Positions 22,751-32,830 of a stretch of DNA of 64,000 nucleotides are shown one piece after another. The DNA lies in contig CM022673.1 of the NCBI GenBank assembly GCA_012295275.1, forward strand, positions 6,587,311 through 6,651,310. Direction: 5' to 3'. Under the pieces are notes generated by a model. That model did not search any database. It saw only the letters and a program-made list of their open reading frames with translations, and was not told the origin of the DNA. Both the position numbers and the translations under genes were made by a program. The DNA is from Chrysomallon squamiferum. Its lineage: Eukaryota > Mollusca > Gastropoda > Neomphalida > Peltospiridae. Position 1 is the stretch's first letter, and every line of letters begins with the position of its first letter.

Positions 22751-23760
22751 TAGTCAGTGGGTGACAGTATTATGTGAGGACCAGAGTAAGAATTATGTAC
22801 ACACATTTTTGATAATTATATTTGAAATTTAAGGAATAAATCAAGTGTCAGACACTCATGTAATTTCTCAATCTAACTAAGTTAGTAATAATCCATATTT
22901 CACTTTACCAAGTTTGTGAGATATGCATTTTTCTATTTGTGTGTACTCACATACATGTTGGAATTGACTTCATTCATTTTCATTAATTCTTCATTTTATT
23001 TCACTATCCGGAACCTAATTTTAATCAGACCATCATGAAAGATTTCAGACATTTTAGATTTAATAACAGTAACATTGTTTTATTCTTGTCTGAGATTAAG
23101 AAACAACTTAAAATCACAGAGATTTTAAAAAAATAAAAAAGATAAAAAGGAAGAAATAAAAAAAAAGGACTGAAAAGAAAAGAATTGGGCAGGAATAAAA
23201 AAAATCATTAAAATTTTGTAAAAACACAAAGAATTAAAATTCACATGGTGTGTGCAGTGTGAATACATCAGAGGAGAATTTTGCTAATGAGACAAAGTGG
23301 AAGAAGGAGAATGAAAATATTCATCAATATTTGAGTGAATTATTTAATCAGCTGCCATTAGCTGTCAATCGAATAGTAATTAAAAAATGAAATTTAATTA
23401 TGTAACAGATTGTTTGTTTGAAAATATCTCAACTTCACGTTAAAATTGGCAGTAATTAGTTGGTCTTGTAATTTAGATGTTACGAGTCAAAGACAAAGAC
23501 TTAAATAAATAATATAAAATAATTAAATCTAATATAATATAATATAATTAATTTAAAAAAAGCATTTTATGTTAACTGGTCTACCATCTTTCTATTGCAT
23601 TATTAAGAAGATGACTGTTTTTCATAGTCCTTTTTTCGTAAGTTGTTCTGCTGTTAAATTGAGTGTCCTTTTAAATATTACAAATGGATTTTGAGTACAT
23701 TAGATGCTGTATAATAAGGTGTCTTTTGTAAACAGTTTTTTTTTTCACTGAATTAGCATA
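22751..23760. other. AT-rich non-coding sequence, nothing recognised
   Basis: A-rich around 23,120-23,170 and TAATATAATA words at 23,515-23,550. No gene or family seen. Confidence 0.5.
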
Positions 23761-23769
23761 TGCATATAT

Positions 23770-23857
23770 GTGTGTGCATGTCTGTGTCTGCATGTGAGTG
23801 TGCTTGTCTTCCAGCCTGCCTGCCTTTATGAAAATGTGTCTGTATATATTTGTGTAT

Positions 23858-23912
<55 letters not shown>

Positions 23913-23955
23913 GTGTGTGTGTGTGTCTGTGTCGTTTTGTGTGTGTGTGTCTGTA

Positions 23956-23986
<31 letters not shown>

Positions 23987-24013
23987 CTGTGTGTGTGTGT
24001 GTGTGTGTGTGTA
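23770..24013. repeat. Long interrupted (GT)n microsatellite
   Basis: GT dinucleotide broken by CTGT, CAT and TAT words over about 240 bp. Two overlapping frames are Cys-Val repeats. Confidence 0.95.
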
Positions 24014-24079
24014 GTATTTCTGTATGGATGTATAAACTATTGTAGAAAGGTAATTAAACTATTTTCAAGTAGTAATCCA

Positions 24080-24345
24080 CTCAATGTTCAGGTCCAGTGT
24101 CTGCATTGATCTGCTTAGAGAAACACAACAGACCATCAAAAAAAAGCCTTGTGAAACGAGAATAACAAGCTGATTTAAATCGAGATGATCACGCCTCGCT
24201 GACCACGAGCAGTCACGCATGAGTGGAGATGTTTGGATACAGTTAGTGTATTTACAAGAAAACATTTGCCAGAGGAGTGTACACTGAAAAACCTGCAGAC
24301 AGGATTCACCTGCCAAATTCACTTATTTGTTCGAGAGGGTTAATT
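24080..24345. promoter_or_regulatory. Non-repetitive, CpG-containing island, candidate regulatory element
   Basis: About 260 bp with CpGs (AAACGAG, ATCGAG, CACGCCTCGC, CACGAGC, CACGCATG) ending at a T run. An 85-residue minus frame overlaps it but shows no known motif, so I prefer a non-coding element. Confidence 0.35.
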
Positions 24346-24377
24346 TTGTTAACATATTCATTATTAAATATTGCTTC

Positions 24378-24421
24378 TTTTTTTTTTTTTTTTTTTTTCT
24401 TTTTTTATATATATATATATA
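24378..24421. repeat. T(n)-(TA)n composite repeat
   Basis: About 20 T, a C, seven T, then seven to eight TA units. Confidence 0.9.
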
Positions 24422-24474
24422 ACAATTTTCAAAAAATCATTTTTTGACTTTGGTTTGAATGAAAGAATTTGTTA

Positions 24475-24655
24475 TCGTGTCAAATCCCAAGCCTGGATTA
24501 AACTGCGGAAGTGTGCGGTACACATGACTTATTGATCGCATATTTTGTTTTTCGAGGGTAAATTAATATGAGATTGGCAGTGCCAAGAACAAGCTGCTTT
24601 CATTAACTTCGTCTTATACTAATCCTTAAATTCTTAGTCCACGCACAAGTTTTTT
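24475..24655. promoter_or_regulatory. Non-repetitive island with TTGGCAGTGCCAA palindrome
   Basis: The 13-bp inverted repeat TTGGC-AGT-GCCAA spans 24,574-24,586 (NFI-like half-sites, but 3-bp rather than the usual 5-bp spacing). TGCGGAAGTGTGCGGT (RUNX-like), CTTATTGATCG (Onecut-like) and CTAATCCTT (Otx-like) lie within 150 bp. Motifs are seen; function is inferred. Confidence 0.4.
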
Positions 24656-25240
24656 GAAAAAAAATAGAAAGAAATCTCTTTTATTGGCAAATGGAAACCA
24701 TTTTGTTTTGCTTAAAATTAAGTGATTCCAAAAAAAAAAAAAAATTTTGTAAGCATTATTTTATATTTCATTTTATTGCTGTTTTACTTGAGGTTAATGC
24801 AAGGTTGGTGGTTTTCTTTTCTTTCTTTCTTTTTTTTCTCTTATTTTTTTAAAAATTATTTATCTGGCAGTTTAATGTTAATGATAGGGGAATAAAGCCA
24901 CTGAAAGTTCAAACGTGTGTTGTGCTGCTGGGTCTTTTATGTTTTTTATTTGTTGTAAAGACTTGACAGCCATACCAGGTTGAAGGAATTTTATTCAATT
25001 TAATTTTATCAGGTCTTTCTTCAAAATATATTAGTTTAGTAATCAAATTTTTAGCACTATTTATTTTTCAATCAATCATTTAATATTTATATATTATAAT
25101 TGATAATTTTTTAAAAATTTTATTATTTTTTGTTTGAATTAAATTCTCCTTCATTTAGTTCTTTAACTTGTGTTTTTCAGTTATACAGTATTCATTTTCA
25201 GTTTTATTTTCATTTTCATTTTGGATTTTTTAGTTATAAA
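24656..25240. other. AT-rich spacer with A and T runs
   Basis: No frame, RNA or family recognised. Confidence 0.5.
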
Positions 25241-25865
25241 ACATGAAATAATTAGCATGGTAGCTGCAGTATTTCTGCCACTGAACACTGGTACCAATGT
25301 ATTTATGTATCCTGTTACTAACCACCCAGGCAGATGCAAAATAACAACAAATCATTTCATGACTCATTAATTTTCTAACCACCCACCCCACCATTACTGT
25401 CCTGGCAGGCAGCCATTTTGCTACATCTGCCATGTTCCCTGTGGGCTTTGTTTTGTTCACTGATACAATTTTGTCACTGTCACATTCGATGATTCATTTG
25501 TATCAAACCAATCACCATACATTTTATTTTAAAACAAAATTTTGATTTTAATTTTAATTTTAATTTTTTTTTTTTTTTATATAATGGATTAAGTGCAATT
25601 CCACTGGTACCATCATGGTTCTTCTTCTTACAATTCATCATCATGTTCAACACACTTGAAGTTCCAGTCGAGCGAGTAATATCCCATGATGCCTCAGTAT
25701 TCACCAGCATGTACAGCCAGGCTTGTGGACGTTGTTTCACAAAGCTTTCGCAAACAGAACGATGGAAGGCCAATATTTACCTGACAGTACTAATATTGTC
25801 ACAAATTTACTCTTCATCCCACCATTTGTTGTCTTGTTTATGATACATTAGTTCAAAACAAAAGG
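25241..25865. other. Mixed-composition segment of unknown nature
   Basis: Two blocks (25,250-25,480 and 25,590-25,850) of higher complexity are split by a T-rich stretch. Frames of 66-97 residues exist on both strands; none shows a domain or signal. The GGTACCA words at 25,290 and 25,605 are the only internal echo. It may be an old transposon or a non-coding element; I cannot decide. Confidence 0.3.
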
Positions 25866-26027
25866 ACTCAGGGTTGTCTCCCTTTGTCATATTGCAAATG
25901 CAAGTGACCAAGGACTTCAGTTCAAATATTGTTGTGGAGTGAAATTATGTTTAAATGATCAAAGCCGATTATAATTTTTATATCTTGAATTTGTTTTTCT
26001 GAATAAAAGAAAATTGGCTTGACTATT

Positions 26028-26312
26028 AGGATTGTTTTGTTAATTTATTTGTGCAGTATATACAAACAGACTTCATATTTTTTTTCCCCATTGTAACCAT
26101 CTATAAACAGCTTTTGCTTTTAAATAGTGTCCAAGTATATTGTTTTTATTGAAAGAGGTATGTGAGAGGAAAAAACCTCTAGGATTCATTTTGTTAATTT
26201 ATTTATACAAACAGACCTCACATTCTTTTCCCATTCTAACCATCTATAAAGAGCTGTTGATTTTAGTAGTGTCCCTACATACAGTTTTTATATAAAGATG
26301 ATATATAAACAG
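26028..26312. repeat. Two-copy tandem duplication, offset 154 bp
   Basis: The order TTTTGTTAATTTATTT, ACAAACAGAC(C/T)TCA, CATTCTAACCATCTATAAA-like, TAGTGTCC, then TTTTTAT occurs from 26,035 and again from 26,189 with moderate divergence. Confidence 0.85.
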
Positions 26313-26869
26313 TGACATCGTAATGAGGGGTTACTCCTATCAATAAACAGCAATGCATCTTAATAACAAAAAACACTTTCTATGAAAACAGTGTTAGCAA
26401 ATATGGTATTTTTTGTTTCCTTATTTTATATATCATTATTTCACTAGCGAATTTTTTTTTTTGATACATGTAGTATCTGACAGTCAGCTGCCAATTACTA
26501 TAACCATACTGAAGGTAGAAATGAAGAAAAATGAGTCTGAAGAAGATGATAAAAAAAGAAGAAAAATTACTTTAACAGTACTGGCTAATTGTGTGGATAA
26601 GAACACTGACAGAATCATATTAATAGAACCAGCAAAGCAATAAACTATCATTAAAATTAAATTGAATTGATTTGATATTGACAAAATGTCCAGCCCAGAT
26701 AACATACCAATATTTTTTTTTTTTTTTTTTTATTATAATGATAATAATAATAATAATAATAATTCTGTTTTGATCAATTTTTTAAAACTGGATTGGAATA
26801 TTTTTTTCTGTGATGTTTTGGTGGATTTTTTTTCCTATTCTACATCTGTTATTATTTCTTTTTACATGA
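26313..26869. other. AT-rich spacer with T run and (AAT)n
   Basis: T run at about 26,713-26,731, then ATAATAATA to 26,763. The 76-residue plus frame at 26,413 is Lys/Glu-rich but unrecognised. Confidence 0.5.
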
Positions 26870-27065
26870 TTTCTACTCCTGCCATTAGTACTACTACTAC
26901 TGCAATTATTATTGCTACCATTACAACTGCTACTACTGCAGCTACTGCAATTATCACTGCTGCCCATAACACTACAACTACAATTACCACAGCAACTGCT
27001 GCTGATGCTGCTACTACTGCTACTGCTGTTACTACTACTGCTATCACTACTACTATTGCACTGAC
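26870..27065. repeat. Imperfect (ACT/GCT/ATT)n trinucleotide repeat
   Basis: Triplet-phased ACT, GCT and ACA units. Read on the minus strand this is the same AGT/AGC texture as 4,740-4,990. The 132-residue frame is Thr/Ala/Ile-rich for this reason only. Confidence 0.85.
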
Positions 27066-27535
27066 AGAACTGAATTTCTTTTAGCCTTAAAGTCCATTCT
27101 GTTAAAACAACTGTCTGTGTGAGTGGGTGTGTCTATGTGGGTGTGTCAGTGTGTATGTAAATATGTGTATTTATATATTTGTGTGTGTTTGTATAAATAT
27201 TTCTATGTATTAAGTCTGTTTGTCTGTCTCTCTCTGTATATATGTATATGTTAATTTTCATGCATTTTTTTTTAAAGTACCTTTATGTGAATAGATGAAT
27301 GATTGATTACATATGTTAATATATGTCCATGTATACACATGAATTATGCAGGTATTTACTTACATACACAAAATACATAGTAAGTCTAGTTACATAAATA
27401 TTAATATTGTATATGTCTTTCTTTAAGACCTTTATTATTATCACATCATCATCTTCATCATCTTTATCATCATTATTTTTACCTCTGCTACTAAAATTTT
27501 TAAATACTTATATAATCAGGGTGGAAGAGTAAATT
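27066..27535. other. GT/TA-rich spacer
   Basis: Decayed GT and TATG words to about 27,250, then AT-rich sequence with TCATCATC at 27,445-27,475. No gene. Confidence 0.55.
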
Positions 27536-27537
27536 GT

Positions 27538-27960
27538 TTGCCCTTTACTGAAAACATGAAGTCTTTAATAGATTTCCAAAATGAATTACTCTGGCCATGG
27601 AAACTCAATTCATTGGCTAGTGTTATCCATTTAATTGGACACAACATTTAACATGATTCGGTGGCTAAAATCTGTTAATGCTCATGAAATTGGAATCAAT
27701 TCAATCATGTCTTTTTCCGTGGGAAATTAACGATGCAAATTGTATTCATAATCAATATGTTAAAAGCAAATAACATGCAGAGGGAGCATCAGAGTGCAAT
27801 CTTTGAATCCTTTGTTCTAAAACAGCCGCGGCAAAACCACTTTTCAAAACCATTACATCATCAGCGAAGCTAGGCCTGTTGTTTTAGGGCAGGATTAGAA
27901 GCAATAATGGAGGGGGTGGGAGATTGGAAAAAGGGGAATCAAGATGAATGAATGGATCAT
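27538..27960. promoter_or_regulatory. Non-repetitive island, strong candidate enhancer
   Basis: About 420 bp of high-complexity sequence. CGTGGGAA (27,718-27,725) matches the CSL/Su(H) consensus. Eight bp on, ATGCAAAT (27,733-27,740) matches the POU octamer and overlaps ATTGT. ATAATCAATAT, CTTTGAAT (TCF-like) and CCTTTGTTC (27,809-27,817, Sox-like) follow. TAATTGG and TTAATG words are frequent. No coding frame. The motif cluster is seen; enhancer function is inferred. Confidence 0.45.
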
Positions 27961-28490
27961 TAGTCGAAAAAAAAAAAAAAAAAAAAAAAAAAATTTAGAA
28001 ATGAAAAATTAAATATGAAAAATTAAAAAAGAAAAGATGAAGTATTTAAAAAAAAAAAAAATAAAAAAAAAAAATTTAAAATTAAAAAGTTAGGGCAGGG
28101 TTAGAAGTTGTTACGGAGGGGGGTAAGACGCAAAAATGTGAAAAAAAGGAGATGAATGGATCATTAGTCAGTCAAAAAAACAATGATGAAATTTTTTTAA
28201 AATTTTGAAATATTCATTAAAGAAAGAGAGAAAAAAAGGACTCATTTCTTTTGCTTGAAAAATTAATTTAAAATTTTGATGGGAAAACATGAAAGAGGAA
28301 AAAGAAAGATGGCTTTATTTCATTTTTTTTTTGGAAAGCTTCCTCTAAAGGAAGCCAATCATTTTTGATGAAGTCTGGTCAGTTGTGTTCTGATGAAAAA
28401 TATTTCATCAGCAATTATTGTACAAATGTGATAGTGATGTCATTAATTATAAATATGTGAATAAAGATATATAATAGAATTATACTATTA
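27961..28490. repeat. A-rich low-complexity sequence
   Basis: 27 A at 27,967-27,993 and further A runs to 28,075. AGGGCAGG(G/A)TTAGAAG occurs at 27,887 and 28,091, a short direct repeat joining island and A-rich tract. Confidence 0.65.
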
Positions 28491-28800
28491 CTCACACACA
28501 CACACACACACAACACAGAGAGAGATACACAGTAATATTTAAGCATACACTTACATATAACAATGTTCAAATATTAAATAGACATAAGACATATATACAT
28601 ACACACACACACACACACATACACATTTGCAAAAATATACATACACAACTACACAAATATGCATACATGTGTAAGTACATACATATATACATTCATTCAT
28701 ACATACATACATGCATATATACATACATACATACATATATACATATATACATGTATATATAAATAAATACATAAACACACACATGTATATATGAACCTCA
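28491..28800. repeat. (AC)n and (CATA)n microsatellites
   Basis: AC dinucleotide at 28,493-28,513 and about 28,600-28,620, then CATACATA and TATACATA words to 28,790. The minus frame is Tyr/Met/Cys/Val repeats. Confidence 0.9.
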
Positions 28801-29999
28801 CCCCCACATGCAAACAGAACGTTAGTTCCCACTTACATACAAATACAATAGTTTGTTCAAAACAAAATGCTGATGGCCAAAAAAAAAAAAAAAAAAAAAA
28901 AAATGTAGCAATTTTATTATTGACATGGTTAAAACAAAACAGAAATTAAATGAATTGGCACATTTAAATGTTTTTAAAATGTAAAAATTCCATTAAAATT
29001 CTGCAGTTTCTCCAATCAGTTCAATTTAGTGTCTTAACACAGCATCCACATTTCAATCAGAAGCGTTTTAGCATAATTTCACATTTTTAATTCCTCTGGT
29101 GGAAACAAATTAAATTTGATGTTTGGGGGGGTATTTTTTTTTTTTCTATATTTTTTTTTTTTTTTTTTAATTTTTAATTTTTTCTGATATCTTTTATTTT
29201 TATTTCTGTCATGCTGTGACAGTTTTTCCCTCTGGCATGAAAGTCATTACATCATGTCACAATTTATTGTATTGAAATTTGAGAATATTTTTCACAAATT
29301 TGTTTTAAAGAGTTTTTGAGAACATTTATTTTTTGTGTTTCCTATGATCTTTGTTTTTGACTTTCCAAGTTATCAGATGAGAAGGAGGAAAGGAAAGATT
29401 ATTTTCTTATTATTATTATTTTATTACATTATTTAAATGTGTTTCTTTTTTTTTTTTTTTTTTTTTAAAATTTTTTTTCTTATTAATTATTATTATTTTT
29501 TAAATTTTAATCTCTTTTCTTTCCTTTTTATTTTGTTAAATTCATTTTTAATTGGTAAAATGTAATAATAATAATAATAGTAATAAATTTAAATTAGGAT
29601 AAAATAAAGGCCAAAAACACTTATAATTGTATAAAATTGCAAATGACTGTGTAAATGAGATTCTGAAAAAGGAATACAAGATTTGGAATTATTTGGTGGG
29701 TAAAAAGATTTCATGAAGTAGAATGAATGGATACATCTGTGTTTTCATTATGAGTGTATGTATGTGTATGTAAGCGAGTGTTTGCAGGTGTTTGTACATG
29801 TGTTTATGTTGATATGTGTGTATATGTGCACAAGCACAACCAGTGTGTATATAAACCGTTTGATTTATTTATGTTTATACTGCTGCAGGCCAATTAATAC
29901 TGACATCAGTGAAAAACAAATGTGGGTGTGGACACAATATCACACAACACCCCACAAAAAAAAATTCATCTGATTAAACACAAAACTTATCTCAACCTT
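28801..29999. other. AT-rich non-coding sequence with homopolymers
   Basis: A run at about 28,879-28,903; T runs at 29,135-29,170 and 29,447-29,466; AATAATAAT at 29,565-29,580; GT-rich sequence at 29,750-29,830. No gene seen. Confidence 0.55.
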
Positions 30000-30500
30000 T
30001 CTTCAAAGAATGATTCAGTTCAACAACTTCCAACAATAACAGACAACCCTCCCTCCATCCCTTCCACTGTCCCCCTCCAGACATCACGCACTTAGTTGAA
30101 TTAGTCAAAAATCTCTTCCGCTCACAACCGAATAATCACCACGGTTTTGCATGAACTGTATCTTTTCAAAGTTCATTACTCGAGGGCTAATTTAACTTAA
30201 AACTGCAGTGACCTCACCCTGATTATGTCTGTATTAGGCTCTGATTAAGTCGGAACGGGAGTCCCTTAACACACCCCTCTGGGATCCAGGACAGTTGGTC
30301 ATTATGTTGAGAAACAGTAGGGAGATTGTTTGTGAAATGTCAGGCAACCTGCATCTTCACCTCTCTCCCCATCCCCTCCCCTCCCCTGCCCTGCCCTTCC
30401 TAGCCCTTCCCTTCCCTTCTCCTCCCCTCCCCTAGAATCATCTGAGAATTAGTTGTAATTAGAACACTAGTTACGATCAGCACATGTCACAGTAAAAACC
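30000..30500. promoter_or_regulatory. Non-repetitive island with C-rich tract, candidate regulatory element
   Basis: High-complexity sequence with homeodomain-type words (GTTGAATTAG, GCTAATTTAAC, TGTAATTAGAA), TTTTGCATGA and CACCCCTC (KLF-like). It encloses a C-run tract described separately. No frame. Function inferred. Confidence 0.4.
30358..30436 (-). other. Predicted G-quadruplex-forming tract (minus strand)
   Basis: On the plus strand C-runs of 3-4 with 1-2 nt between them lie at 30,367-30,396, and more runs of 2-4 continue to about 30,434. The minus strand therefore has more than four close G-runs, the standard pattern for an intramolecular G-quadruplex. Such a tract is rare in this AT-rich window. 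Confidence 0.6.
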
Positions 30501-30815
30501 AAAATTAGATTTAATGCTGCTCTGGAAATAGTTCATGATTTTGTTTTGTGGCTTTGGTGAAATTTAAAAACTAAAAAATTAAAAAATTAAATTAAATTAA
30601 ATTTAAATTATGTTGTCATTGTTCCGTTTTTCTTTCCATGAAACTGCAGAATTTGAAGGGGATTTGTACATGTTTATTTATTTTTATTTTTTATTTTTTT
30701 TTAAATGTCAGAAAAGACTTCCACTGAGATGGACAGAATATAATACATTATTTAGTCATAATACAAATAATTGTAATAATAATAATAATAGCCTTTAGCC
30801 AGGTGACAAATCAGC
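30501..30815. other. AT-rich spacer
   Basis: AAATTAAATT words at 30,570-30,610 and AATAATAAT at 30,772-30,790. No gene. Confidence 0.55.
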
Positions 30816-30819
30816 CAGT

Positions 30820-31268
30820 TACAATGAAAACAGTGTTACTAGTAGCCATATTGGCTACATTAGTGGCAAATATTACTGTCTTGTCAAAGGTAAAAAAACA
30901 CTGCCATACAGATTAATTTTCATGAAAACAGTAGCCACATGTGCAAATAGTAGCCAAATTTGCTACATTTTATGAAAACAGTAGCCAAATTAGCCAAACT
31001 ATATTTTATGAAAACAATGGCTAAATTAGCTACAAGTGCAAATCTCATATATTTTTGAAAAAGTAGCCAAATTAGCCACATTTTATGAAAACAATGGCTA
31101 AATTAGCTACATCTCATGAAAAAAGTGGCCGAATTAGCCGCAATTTTGTGAAAACAGTAGCCAAGTTAGCTATATTTCAAGCAAGCAGTAACCAAATTGG
31201 CTCACATATCATGAAAAAGATAGCCAGATTAGCTGCATATCATGAAAAAGATAACTAAATTAGCCAAG
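30820..31268. repeat. About 30-36-bp minisatellite, roughly 12 copies
   Basis: The unit is close to TTTTATGAAAACAGTAGCC followed by AAATTAGCTACA. Copies diverge and vary in length. The TAGCC..TTAGCTA part is an imperfect palindrome, so each unit could form a small hairpin. Confidence 0.85.
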
Positions 31269-31274
31269 TATATA

Positions 31275-31745
31275 AAGATCACACAGAACTAATTTGGCCC
31301 TGCTGTGATGACCAGGCTATTTGCAGTGGTCAGGAGTAATCAAGATGGTAATTAAATTCACCACCACCAAACTTGCTGATTGGAAAGAAAGATATGCAGA
31401 TAAGTGAAATATTCATTTTATTCGTATATAGGGCTCTCCATCATTGATTAGGACTCTCTCGCCATAATTATTTTCATTATATTGCAAATCACCTTGTTAA
31501 TTTGGAAGTATTTTCCATAACAGACCAATAAATCTATACACATGTTAAACGGGGCTTTCCCCATTATTAAATTATTCATGTGATTTGCATCAGCCGCGAT
31601 GGTGACATGTGCAGGGTCGGCTACATCACCTGAAATTGACCATCACACAGCTGGCCTGTGGTCGCCATGACAATGGATCATAATGAGGCTGGGTCAGGCA
31701 TATGCCATTAGTGATTGCGGAAGTGAAACTGAAACCACAGACTTT
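31275..31745. promoter_or_regulatory. Non-repetitive, motif-dense island, strong candidate enhancer
   Basis: About 470 bp. GGGGCTTTCCCC at 31,551-31,562 is a symmetric match to the NF-kB/Rel (Dorsal-type) consensus. ATTTGCAT (POU octamer) lies at 31,583-31,590, GACAATGG (Sox-like) near 31,669, GGCATATGCC palindrome at 31,698-31,707, and CAGCTGG, CACCTG and TGTGGTC words near 31,630-31,665. Many CpGs, no frame. Enhancer role inferred. Confidence 0.47.
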
Positions 31746-31880
31746 GAAAATTGAATTTTTTTGTTTTTTAATTTCTTTTATTATTGTATTTTTGATGTTA
31801 ATAATAATTGTTAAAAAAAAACATTAAAAACATCAATTACATTAAAAATAAAAAATTTAAAAATAATAATTATATTGCAC

Positions 31881-31965
31881 AAAGGTGCAGGTATCCAGGT
31901 TTGAACCCAGAGCCCTTACAGTCTAAAGGCTTAAGACGTAAAGTCTGCCGCTGCATGAGAAAAGG
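31881..31965 (-). mobile_element. tRNA-like SINE fragment
   Basis: On the minus strand an anticodon-arm-like CTTTAGACTGTAAGG is followed by GGGTTCAAACC (B-box; plus 31,898-31,908) and then CTGCACCTTTGTGCAA. The CTTAAGCCTTTA word before it matches the third unit of the array at 22,040, suggesting the same family. The A-box is degraded. Confidence 0.5.
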
Positions 31966-32239
31966 ATCAGAAATGTAAAATCCTAAGCTTGGTGTTAATA
32001 CAGATAGTCAGATGGGAATTACCCAGCACTTGACTTGACATACACAGAGAAAACTCCACTCAAACAGCAGAGCCAAATGTTAGAGAAACTCCATAATACA
32101 TACTTAACACCAGTCATTAAAACAAACTGCCTAGGGAAACATTATCTACAGCCAGACAGGCTGATAATAAAACACTACTGAAAGGAAATAAATGTTTTTG
32201 TTTAACGGTCTCTTTGGCACAATATTTAATCAGAGGCTA
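31966..32239. other. Mixed sequence, no gene seen
   Basis: Moderately complex and without a recognisable feature. Confidence 0.45.
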
Positions 32240-32830
32240 TTAGATATCAAAAACTCAACTGCCTGTTATGATAGTACCACAGTCCATGGAGGGAGGGTGT
32301 TAGATAAGATACTCCAGTGGTCCATGGAAAAATGAGATATCAAAGTCCAGTTGTCTAGTAGTCTGTAGGAAAAATCTTGTGTGGTCTGTGTGTGTTTGTG
32401 TCTGTGTGTGTGATGTATGTGTGTAAAATATGAAATCTGAAAGATATATTGGCTTAAAAGTCTAGAAGTCCATGTCAAATGTTAAATAACAAAGTTCGTT
32501 TGTCTAAATAATAAAGCAGACCATGAAAAAAATTGGATAAGGAAGTCTTGTTGTCCAGGGAAGGCAAAGACTTTGGGATAGACCTTAAATGGTTAATCTA
32601 AGTCCGAAAAGAGATAACTGACTTATCCATCTGACACAGGCTTCAAGAAAATACATATCTTTCATAGACCAGAGGTGGATAACCATATCTGAGGTAAATA
32701 AATAACTGATTCATCCATCATAGGCCCGAGGTAGTCAAGCAAAACATGCAAGTGATTAAGTGAGGCATGTACCGGAGGCCTGAAATGATTAAGTGAGGCG
32801 TATGATAAGTTATGATGACAATGCTGTGTG
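32240..32830. repeat. Highly diverged tandem array, period about 45-60 bp
   Basis: Words AGTCCATGG, GGTCCATGG, AGTCCAGTTGTCTAGTAG, AAGTCCATG and GTCTTGTTGTCCAGG recur with ATAAGATA-like linkers. From 32,600 the units shift to GATAACTGA(C/T)T(T/C)ATCCATC and GATTAAGTGAGGC(A/G)T. Divergence is high, so copy borders are uncertain. Confidence 0.5.

Noticed and set aside
23770-24109. Cys-rich frames that might look like secreted peptides
   Set aside because: Cysteines come only from (TG)n in different frames; no signal peptide or cysteine spacing pattern.
25480-25843. Overlapping 97- and 66-residue frames as a transposon coding relic
   Set aside because: No recognisable transposase or reverse-transcriptase motif on either strand.
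26686-27084. 132-residue plus frame, Thr/Ala-rich
   Set aside because: It is the translation of an imperfect trinucleotide repeat with a poly-Phe start.
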